From: Nitzschia sp. DOCU1
Taxonomy: Eukaryota; Bacillariophyta; Bacillariophyceae; Bacillariales; Bacillariaceae
NCBI GenBank assembly: GCA_951394045.1
Contig: OX596000.1
Location: 186,001 to 250,000, forward strand
Direction: 5' to 3'
Length of the DNA stretch: 64,000 bases
Below the pieces are notes generated by a model, which searched no databases, was not told the DNA's origin, and saw nothing but the letters and a program-made list of their open reading frames with translations. Below are positions 41,698-51,248 of this stretch, one piece after another. The stretch's first letter is position 1. Each line of letters begins with the position of its first letter. A program made the translations under genes and the position numbers.

Positions 41698-44600
41698 TTA
41701 AATGGCCGTACAAGTGGCGAAGCAATCTGTACACTCTACCAAAGATGGCCAGATAGTGCCATCGAACCCATCACAGGTGCAACTCGCGCAAGCCCCATCC
41801 GCAATGACCACAGAGTTGGCATTACTCACACCAACATTTTGACACGCTTGAAAACCGACACATGAACCGTCGCCAATGTCTACCGATGCATAATAACCAA
41901 GAAATAAACAAGCTCTCGTACCTCTGCACGATCCGATGCCAATCGATATAGAATCTGCGTATCGTCCTAAATCTGAGCAGACTTCGCCGCCAACGCAAGA
42001 ATCGTCGCCAATCAATACTTCGACTGCATACCAATCACCAAGTCGCGAGCACGCGAGTGGTGTCCCCTTGCATGCATTGTCCCCAATCACTACAGTTTTG
42101 GCACTATAACCGAGTTCCGAGCAGTAAAGCTGATCGCCAGTACAAGAGTTGGTGCCAATCGAGATTGTATTGGGATCACCGTTGGATTCATAATTACCAA
42201 TGTAATCGCAAGCTTGCATGCCATTGCAAGAATTTGAAAGAATCACTACTTCCACACCGGTATACTGACCAATGTAAGCGCACGCATCATATCCATTACA
42301 CGAATTGGAATCAATGAATATGGTACTGCCTTGCACATCAGCAATGTACTGGCACGCTCCTGTCCCGGTGCAAGAATTGGAACTCACAATGATAGAGGAT
42401 CGTTCCGAGGTGCCAAATTCACAGGCAGCCGTGCCTGTACAAGCATCTTTAAAGATTGTGGCGTCCCCGCTCCAGGAACATGAAGTAGCAACTGTGCAAC
42501 AATTGCCCGAATACAAGTCGCACCAATCCTTGACCTGCTGTGCTGTCCCAGTGCACGAGGCTGAGTTGGGGAGGCACGAATCAGCACTCGGGCTGCTGCT
42601 TGGTTTGTCGCTTGGGAATGGTGTACTCGGAGACGCCGATGGGAACGAACTTGGAAACGAGCTTGGAAACGCACTTGGGAAAGCGCTCGGAAATGCGGAG
42701 GGCATGGCACTGGGAGTTTTGGTGGCTGTTCCGGTTTCTATTTCGTAGATACCCAAACTTCTCGCCGCAATATTGTCGGCCGCAGTGCGCAAAGTAGCGC
42801 CTTCACCGGCAAGAATCGCATCGATATTGGTCGCGTAAATGTTCCCTGTGACCGTCATGGATGCAAACATTACAGTAAAGTCTTGCAGGAGCTGCCTTGA
42901 GGTGCTGCCGCTATTCTTCTCTCCCCTCAACAGCTCGCGACGGCAACCAACAAGGGAAGACTGGTCAATGACGACGTTGGAGACTTGAAGGTAGCCTGGC
43001 TCGCAGGTGAAACGTTCCAGCTGCATGTTGGAATTGAAAGCGTCCAAGAATAAGGTGGATATTTGTTGGAAATCCGCCACCGTCAGACACCCGCCATTAG
43101 ATAGACGAGCAAAAAACCTCATGGTCATCGTGGTCGAGGGCCCCGTTGGAATCGTTGGGCACGGAACCTCAACTTGCACTGGCAATCCACAAACTGAAGG
43201 ATTCTGCGCCCAAGGCAGTTGGTCTGGAACCAATGCTGCCAAGCCAGTCCGAACCGCATCCCGGCTGGGAGCGCTTCGCTGCGAAATCGATGTGCTGTCG
43301 CACAGACATGTCAACCCGGCGGCTTCTTGAAGTCGGCGCTGCTTGGATTCTTGCTGAGAAGCTTCTTGTCGTACAAGTTCCTCGAGCAGCCTTCGATTGA
43401 TTGTGCTGCTGCCGAATAACGGGATTGGTGTGCCAAGGGCTTGGCAACCACGACAAAGACCGGTAACGCTGAATGTGGCCTTGTAATTGAAGCATCCTTG
43501 CATGTTGTTCTGCAGGTCCCTATTGTGCCTCTGGGCTGGCACAGTCGTACGCTGCAAGCTTCCTGCCACAAAGGTCAAAGAGATGGAATTGCGAAAGTAC
43601 TCGTCGCAGAAGTTTCGTACCAAATCATTGTACACTTTTGCAATGACATTGCCCAGACCTTGGACGTCCGCGGGATTGTTGACTACCCACTCGAACGCCG
43701 AGAAAGCAAAGTCAATAGTCGTAGAGAACGGTGTCTCTACGACGCATTCCACTCTTGTCAGACCAGATACAGCTTCAACAATTGTGATCGTGTTGCTGAG
43801 TTCTGCCAACTCCTCCTGAAGGATTTGAAGGAGAGAGACTTGCTGGAGATCGGGGACAATCTCAACCGATCCAATCGGGCAATAGCAATCGGATTCAGGG
43901 ACCTCCCCTACCCCATCTTGCAAGAACCGCGCATTTTCGTTCTCAGCATTTCTGATCTGATTGGTTCGTCTCCGGCGAACATCATTCGCTTCGTTCTTGA
44001 AAATCAGCTCCGTTGGACACCCGTTGCATACTCCAGATGCATCAAGCACGAAAAACTGAGTATCGTCTTCAAATAAAGAAGTTGGAGCCGCAGTTGGAGC
44101 GTCGCTAATGTTAGTGCCGGACCCAGCCCAGGAGTACATGAATGTACTTGTCGGTTCCGAAGTTGGAGCCGTGCTCGCTGTAGGACCTTCAGTTGCTGTT
44201 GCCATATCCTGGAGCTGCCGCCTTGCAGCCGTCTGGTTAGCGCTCTTCTCCACGCTATTGTAAACGAATTCGAGAAAGTATTCAGTATTGGTGACAGCGC
44301 CAAACCAAGGGTTGCATTGCGTGGCGTTTCCACCGCCAACTACCCTGTTCAATGCATTTGTATATGCGGTTTGCAAGATAGCTGCAGTTTCCTGGAGATC
44401 AGCGGCAAGGGTTTCGTTGGCGGCCGCGACTTCAACGGTATTGTTGACTGCCACTTCAAGTAGAACGCTCGACGTGAAGCCCGTCCCGAAGTCACACGCG
44501 GTCGTGTTGGCAACGCACGAGGTTTGGCCGGCATCTTCCTCTTGCAGCAAAGATAGGCGAAGCGCATCGACGACTTCGGCTTCCGAAGGGGCCCGCCTGG

Positions 44601-47600
44601 GTAGTGTTGCCTCACAGCTACACATCCCCCCCGCTTCTTCGTACAAATGTCTCCTCGCATCCCCTGCTGAACCCACCATTGTCTCGTTTATCGGGGACTG
44701 GGGGAATCCGTAAACGTTGGTATCGAGCGGATCGCAACCGAGGCAAACTACCGTGACTTCGATCTTGAGTGGCAAGCTGATGCCGTCGGCCAGAAAGGCT
44801 CCAGTCTCAACAACCTTGGCGGAGGTCACTTCCAACTTGAACGGGTCGCAAACCGCACTGCCAAGGGCATTGTAGGCTGTAATGTAAGCCGATTCGATCT
44901 TGGTTTCATCGTTGGCAGATAACTCAGCAGAACCGCAGGTGGCTTGGACCTCCAAGGTGACATTTCTCTGGAATGTCGTCGCCACATCCGAACAGGGGTA
45001 ACGATAGAGGCCGTCGATCATGTCACCGGGTTCGACCTGTTGGATTCCTAAGATCTCGAGCTGAAGGCGCTCTTCCAGTGTCGTTTTGAACTCCTCGAGT
45101 GCCAAAAATGGCGAAGCAACGACTTGGGAGTCAATGGGGCAGAAGCAGTTCGATTCTGCCGTCATGTTGCTCATATCTTGAAGCTTGCGCCCTGAAAGCG
45201 GACGATCCACCGATACGATTGTTTGGTGGAACGATTCTCGAAGAAGGCGTCTTCTTGCACTAACGTCGTTGTCCAAGAAAACCTCACTTCCACATCCAGA
45301 ACAAACTCCCACAACGTTCACGATCGCGGTCAGCGAAGGAGCGGCAAACAAAGCAGAAGGTGATTGCGTTGGAGCCACTGAAGCAGCGCTGCTACCGCCG
45401 AAAAGAGTTGTAGGCGATTCGGATGGAGAGATGCTGGGGGCATCAATTTGCTGGAGCTTGCGGCGAACATCTGGAAATGCCACGCTTGCGGTCTGGAAGA
45501 CCCGGAACTCGGGAAAGCAGAGATCGGAGTCACTATCAGGGTTGTAAAACTCGTTGAACGTGCTCAATGTCTCGGGGCCAATACGTCCAGTTGCATTTCT
45601 GCTTGCCTCTGGATCGGCGAATGTGATTGCCAAGGCCAACTCGAAAACGGTACCAAAGGAACATTCGGCCAGTTGGAGATCGGGGCAGTCTAGGCCAACG
45701 TCTTCTTGTGCTTGCAATAAAGATAGGCGAAGCGCATCGACGACTTCGGCTTCCGAAGGGGCCCGCCTGGGTAGTGTTGCCTCACAGCTACACATCCCCC
45801 CCGCTTCTTCGTACAAATGTCTCCTCGCATCCCCTGCTGAACCCACCATTGTCTCGTTTATCGGGGACTGGGGGAATCCGTAAACGTTGGTATCGAGCGG
45901 ATCGCAACCGAGGCAAACTACCGTGACTTCGATCTTGAGTGGCAAGCTGATGCCGTCGGCCAGAAAGGCTCCAGTCTCAACAACCTTGGCGGAGGTCACT
46001 TCCAACTTGAACGGGTCGCAAACCGCACTGCCAAGGGCATTGTAGGCTGTAATGTAAGCCGATTCGATCTTGGTTTCATCGTTGGCAGATAACTCAGCAG
46101 AACCGCAGGTGGCTTGGACCTCCAAGGTGACATTTCTCTGGAATGTCGTCGCCACATCCGAACAGGGGTAACGATAGAGGCCGTCGATCATGTCACCGGG
46201 TTCGACCTGTTGGATTCCTAAGATCTCGAGCTGAAGGCGCTCTTCCAGTGTCGTTTTGAACTCCTCGAGTGCCAAAAATGGCGAAGCAACGACTTGGGAG
46301 TCAATGGGGCAGAAGCAGTTCGATTCTGCCGTCATGTTGCTCATATCTTGAAGCTTGCGCCCTGAAAGCGGACGATCCACCGATACGATTGTTTGGTGGA
46401 ACGATTCTCGAAGAAGGCGTCTTCTTGCACTAACGTCGTTGTCCAAGAAAACCTCACTTCCACATCCAGAACAAACTCCCACAACGTTCACGATCGCGGT
46501 CAGCGAAGGAGCGGCAAACAAAGCAGAAGGTGATTGCGTTGGAGCCACTGAAGCAGCGCTGCTACCGCCGAAAAGAGTTGTAGGCGATTCGGATGGAGAG
46601 ATGCTGGGGGCATCAATTTGCTGGAGCTTGCGGCGAACATCTGGAAATGCCACGCTTGCGGTCTGGAAGACCCGGAACTCGGGAAAGCAGAGATCGGAGT
46701 CACTATCAGGGTTGTAAAACTCGTTGAACGTGCTCAATGTCTCGGGGCCAATACGTCCAGTTGCATTTCTGCTTGCCTCTGGATCGGCGAATGTGATTGC
46801 CAAGGCCAACTCGAAAACGGTACCAAAGGAACATTCGGCCAGTTGGAGATCGGGGCAGTCTAGGCCAACGTCTTCTTGTGCTTGCAATAAAGATAGGCGA
46901 AGCGCATCGACGACTTCGGCTTCCGAAGGGGCCCGCCTGGGTAGTGTTGCCTCACAGCTACACATCCCCCCCGCTTCTTCGTACAAATGTCTCCTCGCAT
47001 CCCCTGCTGAACCCACCATTGTCTCGTTTATCGGGGACTGGGGGAATCCGTAAACGTTGGTATCGAGCGGATCGCAACCGAGGCAAACTACCGTGACTTC
47101 GATCTTGAGTGGCAAGCTGATGCCGTCGGCCAGAAAGGCTCCAGTCTCAACAACCTTGGCGGAGGTCACTTCCAACTTGAACGGGTCGCAAACCGCACTG
47201 CCAAGGGCATTGTAGGCTGTAATGTAAGCCGATTCGATCTTGGTTTCATCGTTGGCAGATAACTCAGCAGAACCGCAGGTGGCTTGGACCTCCAAGGTGA
47301 CATTTCTCTGGAATGTCGTCGCCACATCCGAACAGGGGTAACGATAGAGGCCGTCGATCATGTCACCGGGTTCGACCTGTTGGATTCCTAAGATCTCGAG
47401 CTGAAGGCGCTCTTCCAGTGTCGTTTTGAACTCCTCGAGTGCCAAAAATGGCGAAGCAACGACTTGGGAGTCAATGGGGCAGAAGCAGTTCGATTCTGCC
47501 GTCATGTTGCTCATATCTTGAAGCTTGCGCCCTGAAAGCGGACGATCCACCGATACGATTGTTTGGTGGAACGATTCTCGAAGAAGGCGTCTTCTTGCAC

Positions 47601-50340
47601 TAACGTCGTTGTCCAAGAAAACCTCACTTCCACATCCAGAACAAACTCCCACAACGTTCACGATCGCGGTCAGCGAAGGAGCGGCAAACAAAGCAGAAGG
47701 TGATTGCGTTGGAGCCACTGAAGCAGCGCTGCTACCGCCGAAAAGAGTTGTAGGCGATTCGGATGGAGAGATGCTGGGGGCATCAATTTGCTGGAGCTTG
47801 CGGCGAACATCTGGAAATGCCACGCTTGCGGTCTGGAAGACCCGGAACTCGGGAAAGCAGAGATCGGAGTCACTATCAGGGTTGTAAAACTCGTTGAACG
47901 TGCTCAATGTCTCGGGGCCAATACGTCCAGTTGCATTTCTGCTTGCCTCTGGATCGGCGAATGTGATTGCCAAGGCCAACTCGAAAACGGTACCAAAGGA
48001 ACATTCGGCCAGTTGGAGATCGGGGCAGTCTAGGCCAACGTCTTCTTGTGCTTGCAATAAAGATAGGCGAAGCGCATCGACGACTTCGGCTTCCGAAGGG
48101 GCCCGCCTGGGTAGTGTTGCCTCACAGCTACACATCCCCCCCGCTTCTTCGTACAAATGTCTCCTCGCATCCCCTGCTGAACCCACCATTGTCTCGTTTA
48201 TCGGGGACTGGGGGAATCCGTAAACGTTGGTATCGAGCGGATCGCAACCGAGGCAAACTACCGTGACTTCGATCTTGAGTGGCAAGCTGATGCCGTCGGC
48301 CAGAAAGGCTCCAGTCTCAACAACCTTGGCGGAGGTCACTTCCAACTTGAACGGGTCGCAAACCGCACTGCCAAGGGCATTGTAGGCTGTAATGTAAGCC
48401 GATTCGATCTTGGTTTCATCGTTGGCCGATAACTCAGCGGAACCGCAGGTGGCTTGGACCTCCAAGGTGACATTTCTCTGGAATGTCGTCGCCACATCCG
48501 AACAGGGGTAACGATAGAGGCCGTCGATCATGTCACCGGGTTCGACCTGTTGGATTCCTAAGATCTCGAGCTGAAGGCGCTCTTCCAGTGTCGTTTTGAA
48601 CTCCTCGAGTGCCAAAAATGGCGAAGCAACGACTTGGGAGTCAATGGGGCAGAAGCAGTTCGATTCTGCCGTCATGTTGCTCATATCTTGAAGCTTGCGC
48701 CCTGAAAGCGGACGATCCACCGATACGATTGTTTGGTGGAACGATTCTCGAAGAAGGCGTCTTCTTGCACTAACGTCGTTGTCCAAGAAAACCTCACTTC
48801 CACATTCGGAACAAACTCCGCCGACAAGAAGGATCATGGTGAGCGAAGAAGCAGCGAACAAGGAAGATGGGGATTGTGTTGGAGATACTGAAGCAGGGCT
48901 GCTACCACCGAAAAGAGGCGTTGGCGATTCGGACGGGGCAACTGTGGACGATGGAGCTGGTCCTTGTTTTACGAGACGCGTCGGTGGCGACACTGAGCCT
49001 GGTTCCGTGGACGGAGCTTCCGCAGGACTTCGAAAATGGAAAAGTCGCCCCAGCATCTGGCGACGAGAATCTTGAAAGGCAATGCTTGCAGTTTGGAAGA
49101 CTCGGAATTCGGGGTAGCACAAATCGGGATCATCAGGTGCGTAAAATTCGTTGAACGTGCTCAATGCTTCAGGGCCAATAAGTCCGCTTGCATTCCTGGC
49201 TGCCTCTGGATCGGCAAATGTAATTGCCAAGGCAAACTCAAACAAGGTACCCAACGCACATTCGGCTACTTGGAGATCGGGGCAGTCAAGAGTGGATGGA
49301 GCCGAAGTGCCCATTACCACGCCTAACTTTTCCATAAACTCGGGCTCGGTCGGACCCCGGTTGCTTACAATGCTAGATCCTGTATTGTTCGACCCGGGGC
49401 AAGCACACGTTTGCTCCTGTTGCTCAAGATTAACTGTCCCCTCCTGCTTCGGAACATCGAACAAACCGATCTTATCGACGTCGCAACCCTCCTCGGATTC
49501 TTTGCAACGTAGCGTGCCCAGGACTTTGATTTCCAAGGTCAAAGCGCCGCCCTCCAGCGACGAAGGCGACTGAGCAGAAGGCGATACTCCTTGTCGCACA
49601 ATCTCGACGCTTGTGACGTTGCGGAAATATGGGTCACAATATCGCTGTGCCAAAATGGCGAACGTGGTGACTATTGCATTCTTGATTTGTGCCGCGTCGT
49701 TTTCACTCAAAACGCCGAATGTCCCATCGTCGGAAGCACCAACGCAAATGTCTTGGGGGCTGTTAAGCTTCATGAGCATCAGGTAAACAAAAGGCGTTTC
49801 GTCCGAGAGGACACAGTCGACATCTTCCTCTTGGAGCACCCTGATAGGGGCGTCGTTACGGAGGTTATTGACGTCCTCCTCATCGTCCCTTTCTTCATGG
49901 TCATTCTTGTTCTTCTTGCTGTTGATGGTCTTCGTTTGCAGCTTGCCGTTGCTGCCGTCGGGCTCAGTAGAACCAGAGGAGGAAATGATTGGAAGGAGTG
50001 GGCTTGGTGACCTGGCTTGCCCATGTTCGTCAGGCTCGAGCACCACAGTGCTTGAAATCATGGGCATACTAGTGCTAGTAGTACGTTCGGTGGTGCTGCA
50101 GAAAAGAAAAGCAAGCAGGAGGGCCATCACGATGACAACTAGGAAGAAGAAGGTGCCGGTCGTCTTCGTAACTCCGCTGCATCGAGGATGAAGAGCAATG
50201 TCACCCCCACCAACAGAGGGCGAGGATTCACCTTTCTTTGGCTTTGGCGGCGCCCTCGGCCCCGCTGCTGCAGTTACCTCCATCCTGTTCTTGTCGCTAC
50301 GGCTATCAAGCTCTTGCTGGTAGTTGCTCTTCATCCTCAT
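41698..50340 (-). CDS. Giant tandem-repeat membrane-anchored surface protein, 2880 aa, intronless
   Basis: An uninterrupted frame from ATG to TAA. Residues 1-60 are charged and proline-rich (cytosolic side); one membrane helix follows (about 63-81, FFFLVVIVMALLLAFLF), so it is likely type II with an extracellular body. The body is built of Cys-containing modules. Residues about 513-1930 are 3.6 nearly identical 390-aa units, each of two related halves (see Findings). Diverged modules lie on both sides. Many N-x-S/T sequons and short S/P/T linkers suggest glycosylation. Residues about 2545-2585 form a PSxFPS repeat spacer. The last about 290 residues hold roughly ten repeats of about 24-30 aa with the form SCxGxxACxxLG, a Cys-rich beta-solenoid-like array. 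RxL-type sites recur (RRLLRE, GRKLQD, ARRHLY, VRRKLQ). A cell-wall, adhesion or mating-surface role is inference; no enzyme motif was found. Confidence 0.88.
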   Translation of the reverse strand: MRMKSNYQQELDSRSDKNRMEVTAAAGPRAPPKPKKGESSPSVGGGDIALHPRCSGVTKTTGTFFFLVVIVMALLLAFLFCSTTERTTSTSMPMISSTVVLEPDEHGQARSPSPLLPIISSSGSTEPDGSNGKLQTKTINSKKNKNDHEERDDEEDVNNLRNDAPIRVLQEEDVDCVLSDETPFVYLMLMKLNSPQDICVGASDDGTFGVLSENDAAQIKNAIVTTFAILAQRYCDPYFRNVTSVEIVRQGVSPSAQSPSSLEGGALTLEIKVLGTLRCKESEEGCDVDKIGLFDVPKQEGTVNLEQQEQTCACPGSNNTGSSIVSNRGPTEPEFMEKLGVVMGTSAPSTLDCPDLQVAECALGTLFEFALAITFADPEAARNASGLIGPEALSTFNEFYAPDDPDLCYPEFRVFQTASIAFQDSRRQMLGRLFHFRSPAEAPSTEPGSVSPPTRLVKQGPAPSSTVAPSESPTPLFGGSSPASVSPTQSPSSLFAASSLTMILLVGGVCSECGSEVFLDNDVSARRRLLRESFHQTIVSVDRPLSGRKLQDMSNMTAESNCFCPIDSQVVASPFLALEEFKTTLEERLQLEILGIQQVEPGDMIDGLYRYPCSDVATTFQRNVTLEVQATCGSAELSANDETKIESAYITAYNALGSAVCDPFKLEVTSAKVVETGAFLADGISLPLKIEVTVVCLGCDPLDTNVYGFPQSPINETMVGSAGDARRHLYEEAGGMCSCEATLPRRAPSEAEVVDALRLSLLQAQEDVGLDCPDLQLAECSFGTVFELALAITFADPEASRNATGRIGPETLSTFNEFYNPDSDSDLCFPEFRVFQTASVAFPDVRRKLQQIDAPSISPSESPTTLFGGSSAASVAPTQSPSALFAAPSLTAIVNVVGVCSGCGSEVFLDNDVSARRRLLRESFHQTIVSVDRPLSGRKLQDMSNMTAESNCFCPIDSQVVASPFLALEEFKTTLEERLQLEILGIQQVEPGDMIDGLYRYPCSDVATTFQRNVTLEVQATCGSAELSANDETKIESAYITAYNALGSAVCDPFKLEVTSAKVVETGAFLADGISLPLKIEVTVVCLGCDPLDTNVYGFPQSPINETMVGSAGDARRHLYEEAGGMCSCEATLPRRAPSEAEVVDALRLSLLQAQEDVGLDCPDLQLAECSFGTVFELALAITFADPEASRNATGRIGPETLSTFNEFYNPDSDSDLCFPEFRVFQTASVAFPDVRRKLQQIDAPSISPSESPTTLFGGSSAASVAPTQSPSALFAAPSLTAIVNVVGVCSGCGSEVFLDNDVSARRRLLRESFHQTIVSVDRPLSGRKLQDMSNMTAESNCFCPIDSQVVASPFLALEEFKTTLEERLQLEILGIQQVEPGDMIDGLYRYPCSDVATTFQRNVTLEVQATCGSAELSANDETKIESAYITAYNALGSAVCDPFKLEVTSAKVVETGAFLADGISLPLKIEVTVVCLGCDPLDTNVYGFPQSPINETMVGSAGDARRHLYEEAGGMCSCEATLPRRAPSEAEVVDALRLSLLQAQEDVGLDCPDLQLAECSFGTVFELALAITFADPEASRNATGRIGPETLSTFNEFYNPDSDSDLCFPEFRVFQTASVAFPDVRRKLQQIDAPSISPSESPTTLFGGSSAASVAPTQSPSALFAAPSLTAIVNVVGVCSGCGSEVFLDNDVSARRRLLRESFHQTIVSVDRPLSGRKLQDMSNMTAESNCFCPIDSQVVASPFLALEEFKTTLEERLQLEILGIQQVEPGDMIDGLYRYPCSDVATTFQRNVTLEVQATCGSAELSANDETKIESAYITAYNALGSAVCDPFKLEVTSAKVVETGAFLADGISLPLKIEVTVVCLGCDPLDTNVYGFPQSPINETMVGSAGDARRHLYEEAGGMCSCEATLPRRAPSEAEVVDALRLSLLQEEDAGQTSCVANTTACDFGTGFTSSVLLEVAVNNTVEVAAANETLAADLQETAAILQTAYTNALNRVVGGGNATQCNPWFGAVTNTEYFLEFVYNSVEKSANQTAARRQLQDMATATEGPTASTAPTSEPTSTFMYSWAGSGTNISDAPTAAPTSLFEDDTQFFVLDASGVCNGCPTELIFKNEANDVRRRRTNQIRNAENENARFLQDGVGEVPESDCYCPIGSVEIVPDLQQVSLLQILQEELAELSNTITIVEAVSGLTRVECVVETPFSTTIDFAFSAFEWVVNNPADVQGLGNVIAKVYNDLVRNFCDEYFRNSISLTFVAGSLQRTTVPAQRHNRDLQNNMQGCFNYKATFSVTGLCRGCQALGTPIPLFGSSTINRRLLEELVRQEASQQESKQRRLQEAAGLTCLCDSTSISQRSAPSRDAVRTGLAALVPDQLPWAQNPSVCGLPVQVEVPCPTIPTGPSTTMTMRFFARLSNGGCLTVADFQQISTLFLDAFNSNMQLERFTCEPGYLQVSNVVIDQSSLVGCRRELLRGEKNSGSTSRQLLQDFTVMFASMTVTGNIYATNIDAILAGEGATLRTAADNIAARSLGIYEIETGTATKTPSAMPSAFPSAFPSAFPSSFPSSFPSASPSTPFPSDKPSSSPSADSCLPNSASCTGTAQQVKDWCDLYSGNCCTVATSCSWSGDATIFKDACTGTAACEFGTSERSSIIVSSNSCTGTGACQYIADVQGSTIFIDSNSCNGYDACAYIGQYTGVEVVILSNSCNGMQACDYIGNYESNGDPNTISIGTNSCTGDQLYCSELGYSAKTVVIGDNACKGTPLACSRLGDWYAVEVLIGDDSCVGGEVCSDLGRYADSISIGIGSCRGTRACLFLGYYASVDIGDGSCVGFQACQNVGVSNANSVVIADGACASCTCDGFDGTIWPSLVECTDCFATCTAI
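42595..42720 (-). repeat. PSxFPS codon repeat (spacer)
   Basis: Repeated CGCTCGGAAATG- and AACGAGCTTGGAAA-like codon blocks encode PSAFPSAFPSAFPSSFPSSF-like units between the modules and the Cys-rich solenoid. Confidence 0.75.
44551..45720 (-). repeat. 1170-bp coding repeat unit, copy 1 (most C-terminal)
   Basis: Begins at AGATAGGCGAAGCGC. It matches the next unit at an exact offset of 1170 bp. Homology drops away left of this point: the last bases differ (CTTGCAGCAA versus CTTGCAATAA). Confidence 0.9.
45721..46890 (-). repeat. 1170-bp coding repeat unit, copy 2
   Basis: Row-by-row identical to copy 3 by eye over the whole unit. Confidence 0.92.
46891..48060 (-). repeat. 1170-bp coding repeat unit, copy 3
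   Basis: Identical by eye to copy 2. Confidence 0.92.
48061..48804 (-). repeat. 1170-bp coding repeat unit, copy 4 (partial, 744 bp)
   Basis: Matches copy 3 with two synonymous differences seen (48427 C for A, 48439 G for A). Right of about 48804 it changes into a diverged older module (CACATTCGGAACAAACTCCG versus CACATCCAGAACAAACTCCC). Confidence 0.9.
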
Positions 50341-51248
50341 GATGATGCTACAATAAAAGCAGAAAGAAAAAGGCTATCTGTACGCGATTCCTTTCTTGGC
50401 GATGTTTGCTCTATGGATGGGGATGAGCAATTGGCTTCCGCAAAATGGTGAGGAAGCACCACGACTTTTTCGCCACACCACACCTGGAACTTTTAACCCT
50501 CGACTCGTGCCAAACACCCTGGTTGGACGATTTGCCGCCAGAATCCGTTTGGAATGTAGTGAAGCCAGAAACGACGACGCCACCAAGTACCGGACCCAAC
50601 GAAAGAAGGAATCTTGAACCTTTCACCTGGGGCGAGGGGTAGGTTTGCTCGGGATGCATGGGATGAAACGCACCGAAACTCTGCCTATCTACTACCGGTA
50701 GGCGAGCTTTTGTGTGATGCACGGCCATACGAAGTTACCCCTTCTCCCAGATGTTGTTCCCTTGCGAAATATGATATTGGCAAAAATTCCGGTAGGCCGC
50801 TTACTTATTGACGAGCGCATTGAGCCAGAAATCTAGAGGTGCCGGCTCTCCCTACATAGCACCAATGAAGATACCTACCCAATAAGAGCAAATTGGGACT
50901 GACTGAAACGTCTCATGCTTGCACGCCGGTCATCCTTTTTTCTTTCCATTTCTGTCTGACTCAGCGGATTCTAGTAGGAGATGTCTCGTCGTCAAACATG
51001 AAGTTAGATTTCACAATCGGACTTGTTTTGATGCTTTGGATGTAGCGTCTTTTGTTTCCATCATAGAATATGCTTTCAACAGTTGCATTGTAGGCGCTGT
51101 TAGCCTTGGCATGGCGCGAGGCTGAAGGATACGTTCTGCTGGTATAATCACCCCAGAGAAGCAGAGTCCCCTCTAAATCACGTTGAAGCCCGGGCGACAA
51201 CGACATGACTGTTCGATCTCGTCATTGTCCTCGACAGAACTTCCGACG
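50341..51248. other. Upstream region of the giant gene and of the next plus-strand gene
   Basis: About 900 bases, divergent orientation, no coding frame with support. A CTACCGGTAG palindrome lies at 50692-50701. Confidence 0.5.
50692..50701. repeat. CTACCGGTAG palindrome, copy 6
   Basis: Perfect 10-bp palindrome about 350 bases upstream of the giant repeat gene ATG. Confidence 0.8.

Noticed and set aside
45185..48223. Four series of identical plus-strand frames (about 81-120 codons) within the repeat units
   Set aside because: Their identity only mirrors the 1170-bp repeats on the coding strand; no domain seen.
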